Notes under the pieces: generated by a model
What the model saw: only the letters and a program-made list of their open reading frames with translations
The model's database searches: none
What the model was told of the DNA's origin: nothing
Position numbers and translations under genes: made by a program
DNA from: Planctomycetaceae bacterium
GTDB lineage: Bacteria; Planctomycetota; Phycisphaerae; SM23-33
Direction: 5' to 3'
Assembly (NCBI GenBank): GCA_021371965.1
Contig: JAJFVE010000029.1
Span: 1-32,345 of the forward strand
DNA length: 32,345 bases
In this document: one piece after another, positions 1 to 8,654 of the stretch
Position numbering within the stretch: position 1 is the stretch's first letter
Layout: the number at the start of each line of letters is the position of its first letter

Positions 1-1373
1 TCGTAGAAATCGTAAATGATCTCCGACAGCGGGAACTCGTAGCTGAGGATCACGCGGTCGGCGCGGAGGTACTCGGTCTTGAGGTAGGTCGCCCGGCGTT
101 CCTCGGCCAGTTTCATCACGTTGCCGATCGAGTCGGCGGGCATGATGAGGTTGACCTTCACGATCGGCTCGCGGATCTCCTCGACGTAGTTGGGGTCGGG
201 CAGCTCGCCGGCCGAGTCGACCTCGACCACCTCGCCGTCCTTCTTGAGGACCTGGTAGGGCACGGTCGGGGCGGTCTGCACCACCTCGATATTGTGCTCG
301 CGCTCGAGGCGCTCCTGCACGATCTCCATGTGCAGCAGGCCCAGGAACCCGCAGCGGAACCCGAAGCCCAGCGCCTCGGAGTTGATCGGCGCGAACGTCA
401 GCGAGCCGTCGTTGAGTTGCAGCTTCTCTAGGGCGTCGCGCAGTTCCGGGAACTGCGTGCTGGGCCCGGGGTAGAAGTCCGAGAACACCATCTGCTGCGG
501 CGGGCGATAGCCCGGCAGGGCGTGCTCGGCCGGGCGGGCGGTCAGCGTGATCGTGTCGCCGACGTGGACGGACGAGACCGTGCGGATGTTGGCCACCACG
601 AAGCCGGTCTCGCCGGCGCCCAGCGACTGCACGGCCACGGCCTGGGGGCGGAGCTTGCCCATCTCGGTGATCTGGTAGCTCTCGCCGGTGCCCATCATGG
701 TGATCTTGTCGCCGATCTTGAGCTGGCCGTCGAAGATCCGCACGTACACCACGACGCCGCGGTATTCGTTGTAGGTGCTGTCGAAGATCAGGGCCTTGGT
801 CGGCGCCTCCGGATCGCCATTGGGCGGGGGGAGCTGCTCGACGATCGCCTGGAGCATCTCCTCGATGCCCGCGCCCGTCTTGGCCGAAGTGAAGATGCAG
901 TCCTCGGCTGGTTGGGCGAGCAAATGCTCGATCTCCATGGCCGTATCTTCCGGCCGCGCGGCGGGCAGGTCGATCTTGTTGACCACGGGCACGAGCTTGA
1001 GGTTGGTTCGCTGGGCCAGCAGCGTGTTGGCCACGGTCTGAGCCTCGACGCCCTGCCCGGCGTCAACCACCAGCAGCGCGCCCTCGCAGGCCGTCAGCGA
1101 GCGGCTGACTTCATAGTGAAAGTCCACATGCCCGGGCGTGTCGATCATGTTGAGCATGTACTTCTGGCCGTTGTATTCGTAATCGATGGTGACGGCAGAG
1201 GCCTTGATCGTGATGCCGCGTTCGCGTTCGAGGTCCATGTCGTCGAGAATCTGCTCGTGGAACTCGCGCTGCGTGATGGCCCCGGCGCGCAGGAGCATCC
1301 GGTCGGCCAACGAACTCTTGCCGTGGTCAATGTGGGCAATGATGCTGAAGTTGCGAATGTACTGCTGATCCAT
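1..1373 (-). CDS. lepA: Elongation factor 4 (LepA), N-terminal 457 codons, cut by window edge
   Basis: Ribosome-associated translational GTPase that back-translocates or remodels stalled ribosomes; it acts in the cytoplasm at the membrane. The translation begins MDQQYIRNFSIIAHIDHGKS, with the P-loop AHIDHGKSS near residues 13-21, a switch II DTPGH near residue 80 and the guanine-specificity NKID. Domain II and the LepA-specific stretch that follows (GFGFRCGFLGLLHMEIVQER) are present, which separates it from EF-G. The family is about 600 residues, so roughly 140 C-terminal residues lie beyond base 1. The ATG at 1371-1373 was chosen because it gives the standard LepA N-terminus; no strong Shine-Dalgarno precedes it. 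No in-frame stop is seen. Identity is very secure. Confidence 0.97.
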   Translation of the reverse strand, partial: MDQQYIRNFSIIAHIDHGKSSLADRMLLRAGAITQREFHEQILDDMDLERERGITIKASAVTIDYEYNGQKYMLNMIDTPGHVDFHYEVSRSLTACEGALLVVDAGQGVEAQTVANTLLAQRTNLKLVPVVNKIDLPAARPEDTAMEIEHLLAQPAEDCIFTSAKTGAGIEEMLQAIVEQLPPPNGDPEAPTKALIFDSTYNEYRGVVVYVRIFDGQLKIGDKITMMGTGESYQITEMGKLRPQAVAVQSLGAGETGFVVANIRTVSSVHVGDTITLTARPAEHALPGYRPPQQMVFSDFYPGPSTQFPELRDALEKLQLNDGSLTFAPINSEALGFGFRCGFLGLLHMEIVQERLEREHNIEVVQTAPTVPYQVLKKDGEVVEVDSAGELPDPNYVEEIREPIVKVNLIMPADSIGNVMKLAEERRATYLKTEYLRADRVILSYEFPLSEIIYDFY

Positions 1374-1400
1374 TTCGTCAATTCTACCTTAACAACCGCA

Positions 1401-1442
1401 ATCAGTAACCTGTAATCAGTAATCCGTAATCAGTAAAGAATA
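1401..1442. repeat. Three 14-bp tandem units (ATCAGTAAtccgta) upstream of lepA
   Basis: The lepA to rhamnosidase gap carries three consecutive 14-base units beginning ATCAGTAA: ATCAGTAACCTGTA, ATCAGTAATCCGTA and ATCAGTAAAGAATA. A reverse-complement relic, CACCGATTACTG, lies at 1500-1511 and includes the stop codon of the neighbouring rhamnosidase gene. The rest of this 132-base gap shows no gene. The layout resembles the other inverted short-motif arrays of this window, but the right arm is short and may be chance. Confidence 0.7.
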
Positions 1443-1505
1443 ATCGACGCCACGTCGTCATGGGCATGCAGCCACCCCCGATTTCGTATTGCCTGGTTTC
1501 ACCGA

Positions 1506-4235
1506 TTACTGTTTTACCGGCGTCATCCCAAACGCGTACCATCCGCCGCCGAGGCGCAGGGCGATGCGGCTGCCTTCGTCGGTGGCGCTCAGCACGCCCT
1601 CGACGCCCGGGACGAAGTCGCCATTTTTATAGATCACTCGGTTGCTCTCGGTGATCTGGAAATCTTCGTCCAGCTTGGGCAGGCTGAATGTCCCGCAGGT
1701 GCCTGCGGGAATCTCGATATTGTAGTAGCGGCTGGTGCCCCATTTGAACCACTCGCTGCCGACGCGGCCATGCACGGTCTGCATCGTCGCGCGGACGTTG
1801 TCGAGGCCCTCGGGCATCAGCGGCTCGATGCGCACGTCGGTAAACGCACGCGGGTGGTACGTCGGCCCGTAATACGATGGCGCTTTGATCCCGGCCAGGT
1901 CATTGTAGAAGAACTGGTCGATTGTCGCCCACATGATCATGCTCTCGACGTTACCGCACTGGGCGCTGAGGCTCCAGCTCTCCCAGATCGTCGTGGCGCC
2001 CTGGGCGACCATGTACCCCCAGCCGGGGTACGTCTTGTCGTTGAGCAGCTTGTACAGCAGCTCGCCTTGCCCGGCGGCCGTCAACGTGTCGATCAGGCAC
2101 GTCGTGCCGGTGTTGCCCGCGTGCAGGTGCCCGCCGTGCTTGGCGATGTTGGCCACGATGGCGTCGATCACGCTTTGCCGCGCGCCTTGGGGAACGATAT
2201 CCAGCACCAAGGCGAAGGCGTTGGCCGTCTGCACGCCGCTGCAGTAGCAGCCGGCGTCCTTATCGAACCACTTGTCGTTGATCGCCTCGGCGATGTCGGC
2301 CGCGAGCATGCCGTAGCGGTCGCAGTCGGCCGCGTTGCCGAGTTCTTCGGCGGCCTGTGCGACGACCAGCGCTGCGCGATAGTAGTAGCCGGTCCAGACC
2401 ATCTCGGGCGGCGTTTCGGAGGAGATGAACTCTTCCTTTCCGGGCGCATCGCCGGGCATCATGTGGTCGCCGAACTGGCCTTTGACGACGATGTGGTCTT
2501 GCGAGACGGAGGTCAGGTAGTCCACGCAGCGTTTCATGGCATCGTAATGGTCGGCCAGGATTCGCTCGTCGCTGTAGTACTGGTGCAGGTACCACACCAG
2601 CAGCGGGTAGTTGCCGCCCCAGGCCGGGTCGGAGGCGTCGCCGCGGTAGTTGGGGCAGACGTTGGGCACGGCCCCGTCGGCCCGCTGAGCGTCGCGGATG
2701 TCCTCGAGCCACTTGGTCCAGAACTGCGGCATGCACTTGCGGGGGTACAACGAGCCGGTGATGGTGGCCGGGTCGGTCCACGCCCAGTGTTCGCGGTAGA
2801 GGCAGTCCAGCGGCAGGCCCAGAAGGTCGTTGGTCAGCGTCCAGACCACGTTGTTGTGAATCTTCGTGACCACCGGATTGCTGCACGAGAACTCGCCGGC
2901 CATGTCGATCGCCGAGTGCACCACGCGGCCGTCAACGTCGCGGATCGTCATCTCCTGCGGGCAGCCCTCGACCGAGACGTACTGCACGCCGTGATTGGTG
3001 AAACGCGGCTCGTACTCCTCGCCGGCGGCGTCGCCCTTCATGATGTAGCAATCAGTCGCCGCATCCGGTCCCCCAGGCGACTGGGGCAGGCCGGTTTCTT
3101 CGTCCAGCCGCGCGCCGTAGCGGATGATGATCTTCGTGCCGGCAGGGCCTTTCACGCGGATGCGCGCCCAACCGCCGAACAGTTGGCCCATGTCGTAGAC
3201 ATAGACGCCTTCGCGGGCGATGGTGAAGCGCGCCGGCCGCAGCGTCTGCGTGACTTTGATCGGCGGCATCGTCTGGCTGACGAGCCTGCCGCCGGGGCCG
3301 CTCACGACCTGCGCCGCCGCCCAGGCGCGGTCATCATACCCGGCGGCGGTCCAGCCGCTCTGCTCGGCGCGGGCGTCGTAGATTTCGCCTTCCCAGAAAT
3401 TGTTCCGCGTGACGGGCCCGGGCGAGACCTTCCACGAACCGTCCGAGCTGACGCGCACCCTGCTGCCGTCAGCCAGTTCGATATTAAGCTGGAACATCAG
3501 CACCGGGCGGGCCCCGTCCCAGGCCCGCGTGAAGCCCGGCGTGCCGTACGTCTCGTGGTGGATGCAGACCTGCGTTTCCCAGTCCGGTTCGCTGAACCAT
3601 CCGTTGCCCAGCATCACGCCGACGGCGTTGGAACCCGCGGCCAGCAGGTCCGTCACGTCATGCGTGACGTAATACGCCCGCTTGTGGTACTCGCTGGTCG
3701 CCGGGTCGAGCACGTTGTCGCCGACGCGGCAGCCGTTGATGTACAGTTCGTTCCAGCCCAGGCCGCAGACGTACGCCCGAGCCCGCACGATCTGCCCCTT
3801 GAGGGCGAACTCGCGCCGCAGCAGCGGGGAACTGATGCCAGCCTCGGCGGCGATCCACTTGCCCTGCCAGTCACTGGCGCTGAGCAAGCCCATCTCGAAC
3901 CAGGCCGGTTCGCTCCAGGTTCCCTCGACTGCGCTCGGGATGGTCTCGCCCGCGTCGTCGCAGACGCACACCTTCCACCAGCAACGCTGGCCGCTCGTTA
4001 GCGCAGTGCCGGCATAAGGGATATTTACGAACTGGTCGGACTCGACGCGCCCGCTGTCCCACAGGTCGCCTTCGTCGGCGTCAAGCTTCGCTGCCGTCGA
4101 GGCCGCCAGGATGCGATACGCCTTCTGCATCGCCCCGCGCGTGGCGGATTTGAGCTGCCAGCCAAGCCGCGGCTGCGGGGTTTCGACGCCAAGTGGGTTG
4201 ATCGTATATTCACACGTCAGGTTGCAGGGCTTCAT
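1506..4235 (-). CDS. GH78 family alpha-L-rhamnosidase (909 aa)
   Basis: Predicted inverting glycoside hydrolase removing terminal alpha-L-rhamnose. The order matches the family: N-terminal Fn3-like and beta-sandwich carbohydrate-binding regions (about 1-345, including WWKV, GLGWNELYING, LGNGWF), an (alpha/alpha)6 catalytic barrel (about 445-790) and a C-terminal beta domain. The catalytic region has PLDCLYREHWAWTD at 475-488, matching the DCPxRE-type motif (D477, R481, E482), and TTIWESW at 748-754 with E752 at the usual general-base site. The Pro usually after DC is Leu. No signal peptide is visible, so it is probably cytoplasmic and acts on imported oligosaccharides. Its ATG overlaps the stop of the upstream deacetylase (TAATG), implying coupled translation. 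The class is secure; the substrate is unknown. Confidence 0.92.
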   Translation of the reverse strand: MKPCNLTCEYTINPLGVETPQPRLGWQLKSATRGAMQKAYRILAASTAAKLDADEGDLWDSGRVESDQFVNIPYAGTALTSGQRCWWKVCVCDDAGETIPSAVEGTWSEPAWFEMGLLSASDWQGKWIAAEAGISSPLLRREFALKGQIVRARAYVCGLGWNELYINGCRVGDNVLDPATSEYHKRAYYVTHDVTDLLAAGSNAVGVMLGNGWFSEPDWETQVCIHHETYGTPGFTRAWDGARPVLMFQLNIELADGSRVRVSSDGSWKVSPGPVTRNNFWEGEIYDARAEQSGWTAAGYDDRAWAAAQVVSGPGGRLVSQTMPPIKVTQTLRPARFTIAREGVYVYDMGQLFGGWARIRVKGPAGTKIIIRYGARLDEETGLPQSPGGPDAATDCYIMKGDAAGEEYEPRFTNHGVQYVSVEGCPQEMTIRDVDGRVVHSAIDMAGEFSCSNPVVTKIHNNVVWTLTNDLLGLPLDCLYREHWAWTDPATITGSLYPRKCMPQFWTKWLEDIRDAQRADGAVPNVCPNYRGDASDPAWGGNYPLLVWYLHQYYSDERILADHYDAMKRCVDYLTSVSQDHIVVKGQFGDHMMPGDAPGKEEFISSETPPEMVWTGYYYRAALVVAQAAEELGNAADCDRYGMLAADIAEAINDKWFDKDAGCYCSGVQTANAFALVLDIVPQGARQSVIDAIVANIAKHGGHLHAGNTGTTCLIDTLTAAGQGELLYKLLNDKTYPGWGYMVAQGATTIWESWSLSAQCGNVESMIMWATIDQFFYNDLAGIKAPSYYGPTYHPRAFTDVRIEPLMPEGLDNVRATMQTVHGRVGSEWFKWGTSRYYNIEIPAGTCGTFSLPKLDEDFQITESNRVIYKNGDFVPGVEGVLSATDEGSRIALRLGGGWYAFGMTPVKQ

Positions 4236-5008
4236 TAAAGGGCCTTTTCCAGCTTGGCGTTGGGGTCGTCCGGCACGTTGGAGGCGTCAACATAGTCGCC
4301 CAAGGCGCGCATGGCAATGACCGTGCAGCCGCTGTCGCGCAGAAAATCCATGTACGTCTTGAACACGCCCGGGTCGGTATGCACCCACGAGTGCTCGACA
4401 TCCGGTACGCCGTGGAAGCACAGCACGGCGACCCTGCCTCCCCGCGTCTGTTCAACCGCCCACTTCAGATCGTCCATGCCCCAGTTGGGCCCGGAGAACC
4501 CAGTCGTGGGCACCAGCAGCGGGTCATGGACGGCGGGGTCGTACGCCGGCCCGCGGCAGCCTTCGCCGTGGTAGGGCATCTCCGGGAACCCGCCGCGGCG
4601 CGCGAACTGATACCCGCGCGATCGCAGCACGCGAACCGCCGCGCCGCTGAAGTGGAACCCGGGATAGCAGAACGTAGTGGGGCGGTCGATGCCATTCTCG
4701 CTGCAGCGCTGCTCGATCTGCTCGAGCTCGGCGATCAGCGCCTCGTCCGAGAGTCCGCACACGCTCGGATGGCGGGCGGTGTGGTTGCCGATCTCGAATC
4801 CCATCTCGTGCAGCCGCCGGATCTGCGCCCAGTTGGTATAGTTCTCCGACTTCCACCCCGAAACCGCGCCGTTGTGGTCGTTGACATAGAACGTCGCCCC
4901 GAACCCGTAAGTCTTGAGCAGCGGGGCAACGACCTCGATGTCCGATTTGCACCCGTCGTCAAACGTCAGCACAACCAACCGGTCCGGAATCGCCTTGAGA
5001 GTCTTCAT
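4235..5008 (-). CDS. Polysaccharide deacetylase, NodB/CE4 fold (257 aa)
   Basis: Predicted metal-dependent deacetylase acting on N- or O-acetylated sugars. The NodB signatures are present: TFDDG at 15-19 supplying the catalytic and metal-binding Asp pair (D17, D18), the metal-binding HTARHP at 76-81 (H76, H80), and CFHG at 197-200 for the late catalytic His motif. The motif-3 region is CYPGFHF rather than the classical RxP(F/Y), seen in divergent members of the superfamily. No signal peptide or lipobox is seen, unlike most cell-wall deacetylases. The start has GAGGA about six bases upstream. The stop shares one base with the rhamnosidase start (TAATG), so the two are one operon and probably act on the same substrate. 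It follows a terminator by about 70 bases and likely has its own promoter. Confidence 0.88.
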   Translation of the reverse strand: MKTLKAIPDRLVVLTFDDGCKSDIEVVAPLLKTYGFGATFYVNDHNGAVSGWKSENYTNWAQIRRLHEMGFEIGNHTARHPSVCGLSDEALIAELEQIEQRCSENGIDRPTTFCYPGFHFSGAAVRVLRSRGYQFARRGGFPEMPYHGEGCRGPAYDPAVHDPLLVPTTGFSGPNWGMDDLKWAVEQTRGGRVAVLCFHGVPDVEHSWVHTDPGVFKTYMDFLRDSGCTVIAMRALGDYVDASNVPDDPNAKLEKAL

Positions 5009-5080
5009 GTCGTCCTCATGAAAAGGGGGGATGATCGCGAATGACGGATATTAACCATTATCTGAATGGTTCGCTCCCGC

Positions 5081-5119
5081 AAAAAAACGCCGCACTGCAA
5101 TCGCTTGCGGCGCGGCGTT
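5081..5119 (-). terminator. Rho-independent terminator downstream of the second rhamnosidase
   Basis: Read on the minus strand, the 8-bp stem AACGCCGC/GCGGCGTT (arms 5112-5119 and 5086-5093) is followed by seven T (plus-strand A run 5081-5087). An inner GCAA-TCGC-TTGC stem stacks in the loop. It lies just after the stop at 5142 and separates that gene from the deacetylase operon. Confidence 0.88.
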
Positions 5120-5141
5120 CGTTAATTCTCATCGCTCTTCT

Positions 5142-7856
5142 TCAAACCACGCGGGTCAGCTCAAAGGTGTACGTTCCCGATCCGACGTCGAAGGTCACGT
5201 CGCTCTCACCGATTCGTCCGGCGGCGATTCCGTCGGCGCCGGGCGAGAACGTGCGACCGGTCCAGAGAGTGCGACCGCTTTCGGCGATCTGGAACTTGCG
5301 CAGGTCCAGTGTCGGCACGGTCACCGTGGCGGTGGTGTTGGCGGGGATGGTGACGGCGATCTTCAGCGTGGGTTGTCCCTCGCCGGCGTCTTCGTCCTTG
5401 TGCCACTCGACGCAGGCAGGTCCAAAGGCGGTGCGATACGACCCCTTCGCCCACGCCAGATGAGCGGCGACTTTCGGCGCGATGTCGATCTTCTTCCACC
5501 CCGGCGACGCGGGGGACAGGCCGGCGACATCCTTGTGCAAAAACTTCTCGACGCTGCCGAGCATCTTCATGCTCAGGCTGTGGTACGTGCTGCACTCGAA
5601 GTCTTCGCAGATGGTCGTCATCCCGTTGACCACGCCGAAGCCCCAGCTCGGGAACGCCGTCTGCTGCGCCAGCAGGAGCATCACGTCCGCGCGGCCGTGC
5701 TTGGGCAGCGACTGCTCCAGCGCGTCGGTGCCGATGATGCCCGTCGAGAGGCGGTTGCCGCGGCCCTTGATGTCGGCGACCAGGTTTGCCAGCACGTCCT
5801 TCTCGCGGCCGCCGGGCACGAGGTCCAGGTGCAGCGCCAGGGCGTTTGCGGTCTGGCTGCCGGTGGCGTACTGGTTGGTCTCGAAGTTGAAGAACTCGCG
5901 ATTGAAGGCGTCCTTGATGGTCTCAGCCAGGCGGCTGTATGCCTTGGCGTCGTCGCGGTTGCCCAGGATTCGTGCGGCCTCGGACACGATCTGCGCGCAG
6001 CGGAAGTAATACGCGGTGGCCGTCAGGGCCGCGGGGGTTCGGTTGGGGCAGAAGCTGCTGGTGCCGTCGTCGCGCGGTTCCATGTGGTCGCCCAGCACGT
6101 CGGCGAGGATGCCGCCCTTGACCAGGCTGCGGAAATGCTCGACCTGTTTGCGCAGGCCTTCGTAGTGCTTTTCGAGCACGCGGACGTCGTTGTTGTACTG
6201 GTAAACGAACCACGTGAAGAGGCTGTACGAGCATTCCCAGCACGGCCAGTCGCGATACGAGTGGGCGCCCCAGTTGGGCGGGGCGATGTAGGGCACCGTG
6301 CCGTCGGACTTCTGGGCGTCGGCGATGTCGTCGAGCCACTTGCTCCAGAACCGCACGTCGCGGAAGTTGACCATGTAGTCCTCGGCCACGAAGCCCGGGT
6401 CGCCCAGCCACGCCACGCGCTCGGCGCGGTCGCTGGCGTCCTGCGGAATCCCCTGGAAGCTGCCGTGGAACGTCCACCAGACGTTGTGGTGAACGCGGTT
6501 GAGCATGTCGTCGGAGCACTCGAACTGCCCGGCCGGCTCGATGTCGTTGTTCACGGCGCAGCCGGTGAGGTCATCGCACGTCGGCACGCCCGGCCAGCCG
6601 GTCACCTCGACGTAGCGGAAGCCGTGGATCGTGAATCGCGGGTGCCAGGTCTCCAAGCCATTGCCCCGCAGCGTGTAGGAATCCTTCTGCGGCGAGGGGT
6701 GCCAGGCGATCTGATTGCGCGTGTCGAGCTTGCCGGTGTCGTAGTTCACGCGTCCGGCGTGCTCGAGCGTCACGACGGTTCCGGCCGGGCCTTGCACGCG
6801 GATCTCCGTCCAGCCCGAGACGTACTGGCCCATGTCGAAGATGTACGCGTTTTTAGCATCGTCGCTCTTGAGCACGCGCTTGGGCGTCAGCCGTGCGGTG
6901 ATGCGCGAGGGCTCCAGGGGCATCGCGACGAGCTTTCCGCTGGGCGCCTTGGCGGCCACGGCCGCGACCCACTTGGCGTCGTCGAAACCCGCCGCCGCCC
7001 AGCCGTCCTGCTCAAGGCGGGCGTCGTAATGCTCGCCGGCGCAGAGTTCGTTGGACAAGATCGGGCTGGGGGTGACTTGCCATGAGGTGTCGCTGGCGAC
7101 GCTGACGCTCTGTCCGTCCGCCAGTTCGATGTTCGCCTGCAGCAGCAGCACCGGCCGCTCGGCGAAGGGCGTGCGGCCGGAGGGCTTGCCGTCGTCGCTG
7201 CTGTACCAGCCGTGGCCCAACAGAACGCCGATGGCGTTCTCGCCGGCCACGAGCAGATCGGTCACGTCGTGCGTGACATACAGCACGCGGCTGCCCGTGG
7301 CTTGCTCGGGCAGGATGTTGTCGTACCACGTCGGCGCCGGGTCCATCAGGCGGTCGCTCACGCGGCGGCCGTTGACGTACAGCTCGTGACAGCCCAGGCC
7401 GCAGATATAGACCCGCCCGCGCGCGGGGGCCGCCGCCAGCGTGAAGGTCTTGCGCAGCAGCGGCGCCGAGACACTCTTGGCGGCCGCAATCCACTTGCCC
7501 TTCCAGTCGCGCGGGCTCAGCAGCCCCATCTCGAACGTCGCGGGCTCTGACCACGCTCCGGCCGCGGCGTTGGTGGGATCCCACACGCGCACTTTCCACC
7601 AGCACTTCTCGCCGCTGGTCAGCGCCGAGCCGCCGTAGGGAAGATTGATCGACTGGTCGGAGGCGACGCGCCCGCTGTCCCACTTGTCGCCCTGGTCGGC
7701 GGCGAGCGTCTCGGCGCTGGCGGCCACGAGCACCTGGTAGGCAGCCTGCACGGCGCAGCGCGCGTCAGACTGGATCACCCATGAGAACCGCGGGGCGGGC
7801 ATGTCCAGACCCAGCGGATCGATCGCGTATTCGCACGTCGGTTGCACAGCGTTCAT
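5142..7856 (-). CDS. GH78 family alpha-L-rhamnosidase, second paralogue (904 aa)
   Basis: A second predicted alpha-L-rhamnosidase, clearly paralogous to the one at 1506 (shared N-terminal TCEYxIxPLG, SGRVxSDQ, CWWKV, GLGxxELYxNGxRV, VTHDVTDLL). It carries the other common catalytic motif version, PQDASDRAERVAWLGD (471-486), with D473, R477, E479 and D486 in place, and TTICEDF with E751 as candidate general base. The Cys that usually follows the first Asp is Ala. There is no signal peptide. I choose the ATG at 7854-7856 instead of an in-frame ATG 33 bases upstream, because AAGGAG lies six bases before it and family homology begins there. A strong terminator follows. It could act on a different linkage than its neighbour. 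Confidence 0.92.
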   Translation of the reverse strand: MNAVQPTCEYAIDPLGLDMPAPRFSWVIQSDARCAVQAAYQVLVAASAETLAADQGDKWDSGRVASDQSINLPYGGSALTSGEKCWWKVRVWDPTNAAAGAWSEPATFEMGLLSPRDWKGKWIAAAKSVSAPLLRKTFTLAAAPARGRVYICGLGCHELYVNGRRVSDRLMDPAPTWYDNILPEQATGSRVLYVTHDVTDLLVAGENAIGVLLGHGWYSSDDGKPSGRTPFAERPVLLLQANIELADGQSVSVASDTSWQVTPSPILSNELCAGEHYDARLEQDGWAAAGFDDAKWVAAVAAKAPSGKLVAMPLEPSRITARLTPKRVLKSDDAKNAYIFDMGQYVSGWTEIRVQGPAGTVVTLEHAGRVNYDTGKLDTRNQIAWHPSPQKDSYTLRGNGLETWHPRFTIHGFRYVEVTGWPGVPTCDDLTGCAVNNDIEPAGQFECSDDMLNRVHHNVWWTFHGSFQGIPQDASDRAERVAWLGDPGFVAEDYMVNFRDVRFWSKWLDDIADAQKSDGTVPYIAPPNWGAHSYRDWPCWECSYSLFTWFVYQYNNDVRVLEKHYEGLRKQVEHFRSLVKGGILADVLGDHMEPRDDGTSSFCPNRTPAALTATAYYFRCAQIVSEAARILGNRDDAKAYSRLAETIKDAFNREFFNFETNQYATGSQTANALALHLDLVPGGREKDVLANLVADIKGRGNRLSTGIIGTDALEQSLPKHGRADVMLLLAQQTAFPSWGFGVVNGMTTICEDFECSTYHSLSMKMLGSVEKFLHKDVAGLSPASPGWKKIDIAPKVAAHLAWAKGSYRTAFGPACVEWHKDEDAGEGQPTLKIAVTIPANTTATVTVPTLDLRKFQIAESGRTLWTGRTFSPGADGIAAGRIGESDVTFDVGSGTYTFELTRVV

Positions 7857-7862
7857 GATCGG

Positions 7863-7868
7863 CTCCTT
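7863..7868 (-). promoter_or_regulatory. Shine-Dalgarno AAGGAG fixing the rhamnosidase start
   Basis: AAGGAG on the minus strand sits six bases before the ATG at 7856. It rules out the upstream in-frame ATG at 7889, which would place this site inside the coding sequence. Confidence 0.85.
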
Positions 7869-7952
7869 GCGGGGATCGTAAGCTATCATCTATAACTGCG
7901 GCCTAATCAAAAGGGACCGGAATCGTTTATCGGGGGCGAACTGTACTGCGAC

Positions 7953-8492
7953 TCACCTCACGCCGTAGGAGTCGAAGCTGAAGATTTCACCGTCGCTCTT
8001 GCGGCGGCCGTCTTCCAGCGGGTGGATCAGCTCTTCCGTGGCGGGGTAGCCCAGCGGCGTGAGGACGATGATCTTCACGCGCGGGGGAACGTTGACCAGT
8101 CGCTTGACGACGGTCTCGTCGAAGGCCCCGACCCAGCAGGTGCCCAGCCCCTCGGCCACTGCCGCCAGCGTCAGGTGGTCGACGGCGATGGCCACGTCGA
8201 TGTCGGCGCTGTTGCCGTATCCGCCCATGCGTTTGTAGGCGAACTCGGCCATGCCGCACGCCACGACGATGATCGGCGCCTCGGCCATCCAGATCTGCCC
8301 GTTGCTTGCGCGGGCGACCGATTCCCGCGTCGCCTTGTCGTGGATGAAGATGAAGTGCCAGGGCTGAAAGTTCGAGGCCGACGGAGCGGCGCGCATCGCG
8401 TCATGCAGCCGCTGCACCACGTCGGGTGAGATCGGCTTGGGCAGATACTTGCGCACGCTGCGACGATTAAAGATAGCGGTCATGACATCCAT
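7953..8492 (-). CDS. Nitroreductase-family FMN flavoprotein (179 aa)
   Basis: Predicted FMN-dependent NAD(P)H oxidoreductase of the nitroreductase fold, cytoplasmic, usually dimeric. Supporting motifs are the FMN-phosphate-binding RRSVRKY at 10-16, APSASNFQPWHF near 36-47, and the GLGTCWVGAF segment that packs on the flavin. The length is typical for the short class (about 170-200 residues). The start at 8492 (MDVMTAIFNRRS) has no obvious Shine-Dalgarno; a second ATG three codons on at 8483 is equally possible. The physiological electron acceptor cannot be told from sequence. It is divergent from ispE and is not obviously part of the rhamnosidase operon, since 96 bases separate it from that start. 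Confidence 0.9.
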   Translation of the reverse strand: MDVMTAIFNRRSVRKYLPKPISPDVVQRLHDAMRAAPSASNFQPWHFIFIHDKATRESVARASNGQIWMAEAPIIVVACGMAEFAYKRMGGYGNSADIDVAIAVDHLTLAAVAEGLGTCWVGAFDETVVKRLVNVPPRVKIIVLTPLGYPATEELIHPLEDGRRKSDGEIFSFDSYGVR

Positions 8493-8538
8493 ATGACCAG
8501 TTTATCGTCCACGCGGCGTCCGAAGGCTGAGAAGAAAG

Positions 8539-8640
8539 AATCGCGACGCTCGCCACGCCGCAGCCTCCGGCGAAGGCGGGAGGACGAGGACGACGACGAG
8601 GACGATGCCCCGGCACTTCCGTTTGCGCGGCGTCGCGATT
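8539..8640. repeat. 102-bp intergenic element with 11-bp perfect terminal inverted repeats
   Basis: AATCGCGACGC (8539-8549) is mirrored exactly by GCGTCGCGATT (8630-8640). Inside, bases 8547-8580 match the reverse complement of 12496-12529 at 30 of 34 positions, and a GACGAGGACGAC-type purine run follows. It lies between the divergent nitroreductase and ispE genes. It has no coding potential and looks like a small non-autonomous element or REP-type repeat. Confidence 0.75.
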
Positions 8641-8654
8641 AAGCTGTCGAGCAC

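Noticed and set aside
522..1415. 297-codon plus-strand frame opposite lepA
   Set aside because: lepA on the other strand is unmistakable; this frame is its shadow.
1770..4001. 743-codon plus-strand open frame opposite the first rhamnosidase
   Set aside because: It is the antisense of a clear GH78 gene; its Arg/Val/His/Asp-rich composition is a GC-codon shadow without any motif.
5373..7085. 570-codon plus-strand frame opposite the second rhamnosidase
   Set aside because: Antisense shadow of a recognised gene with no domain signal.
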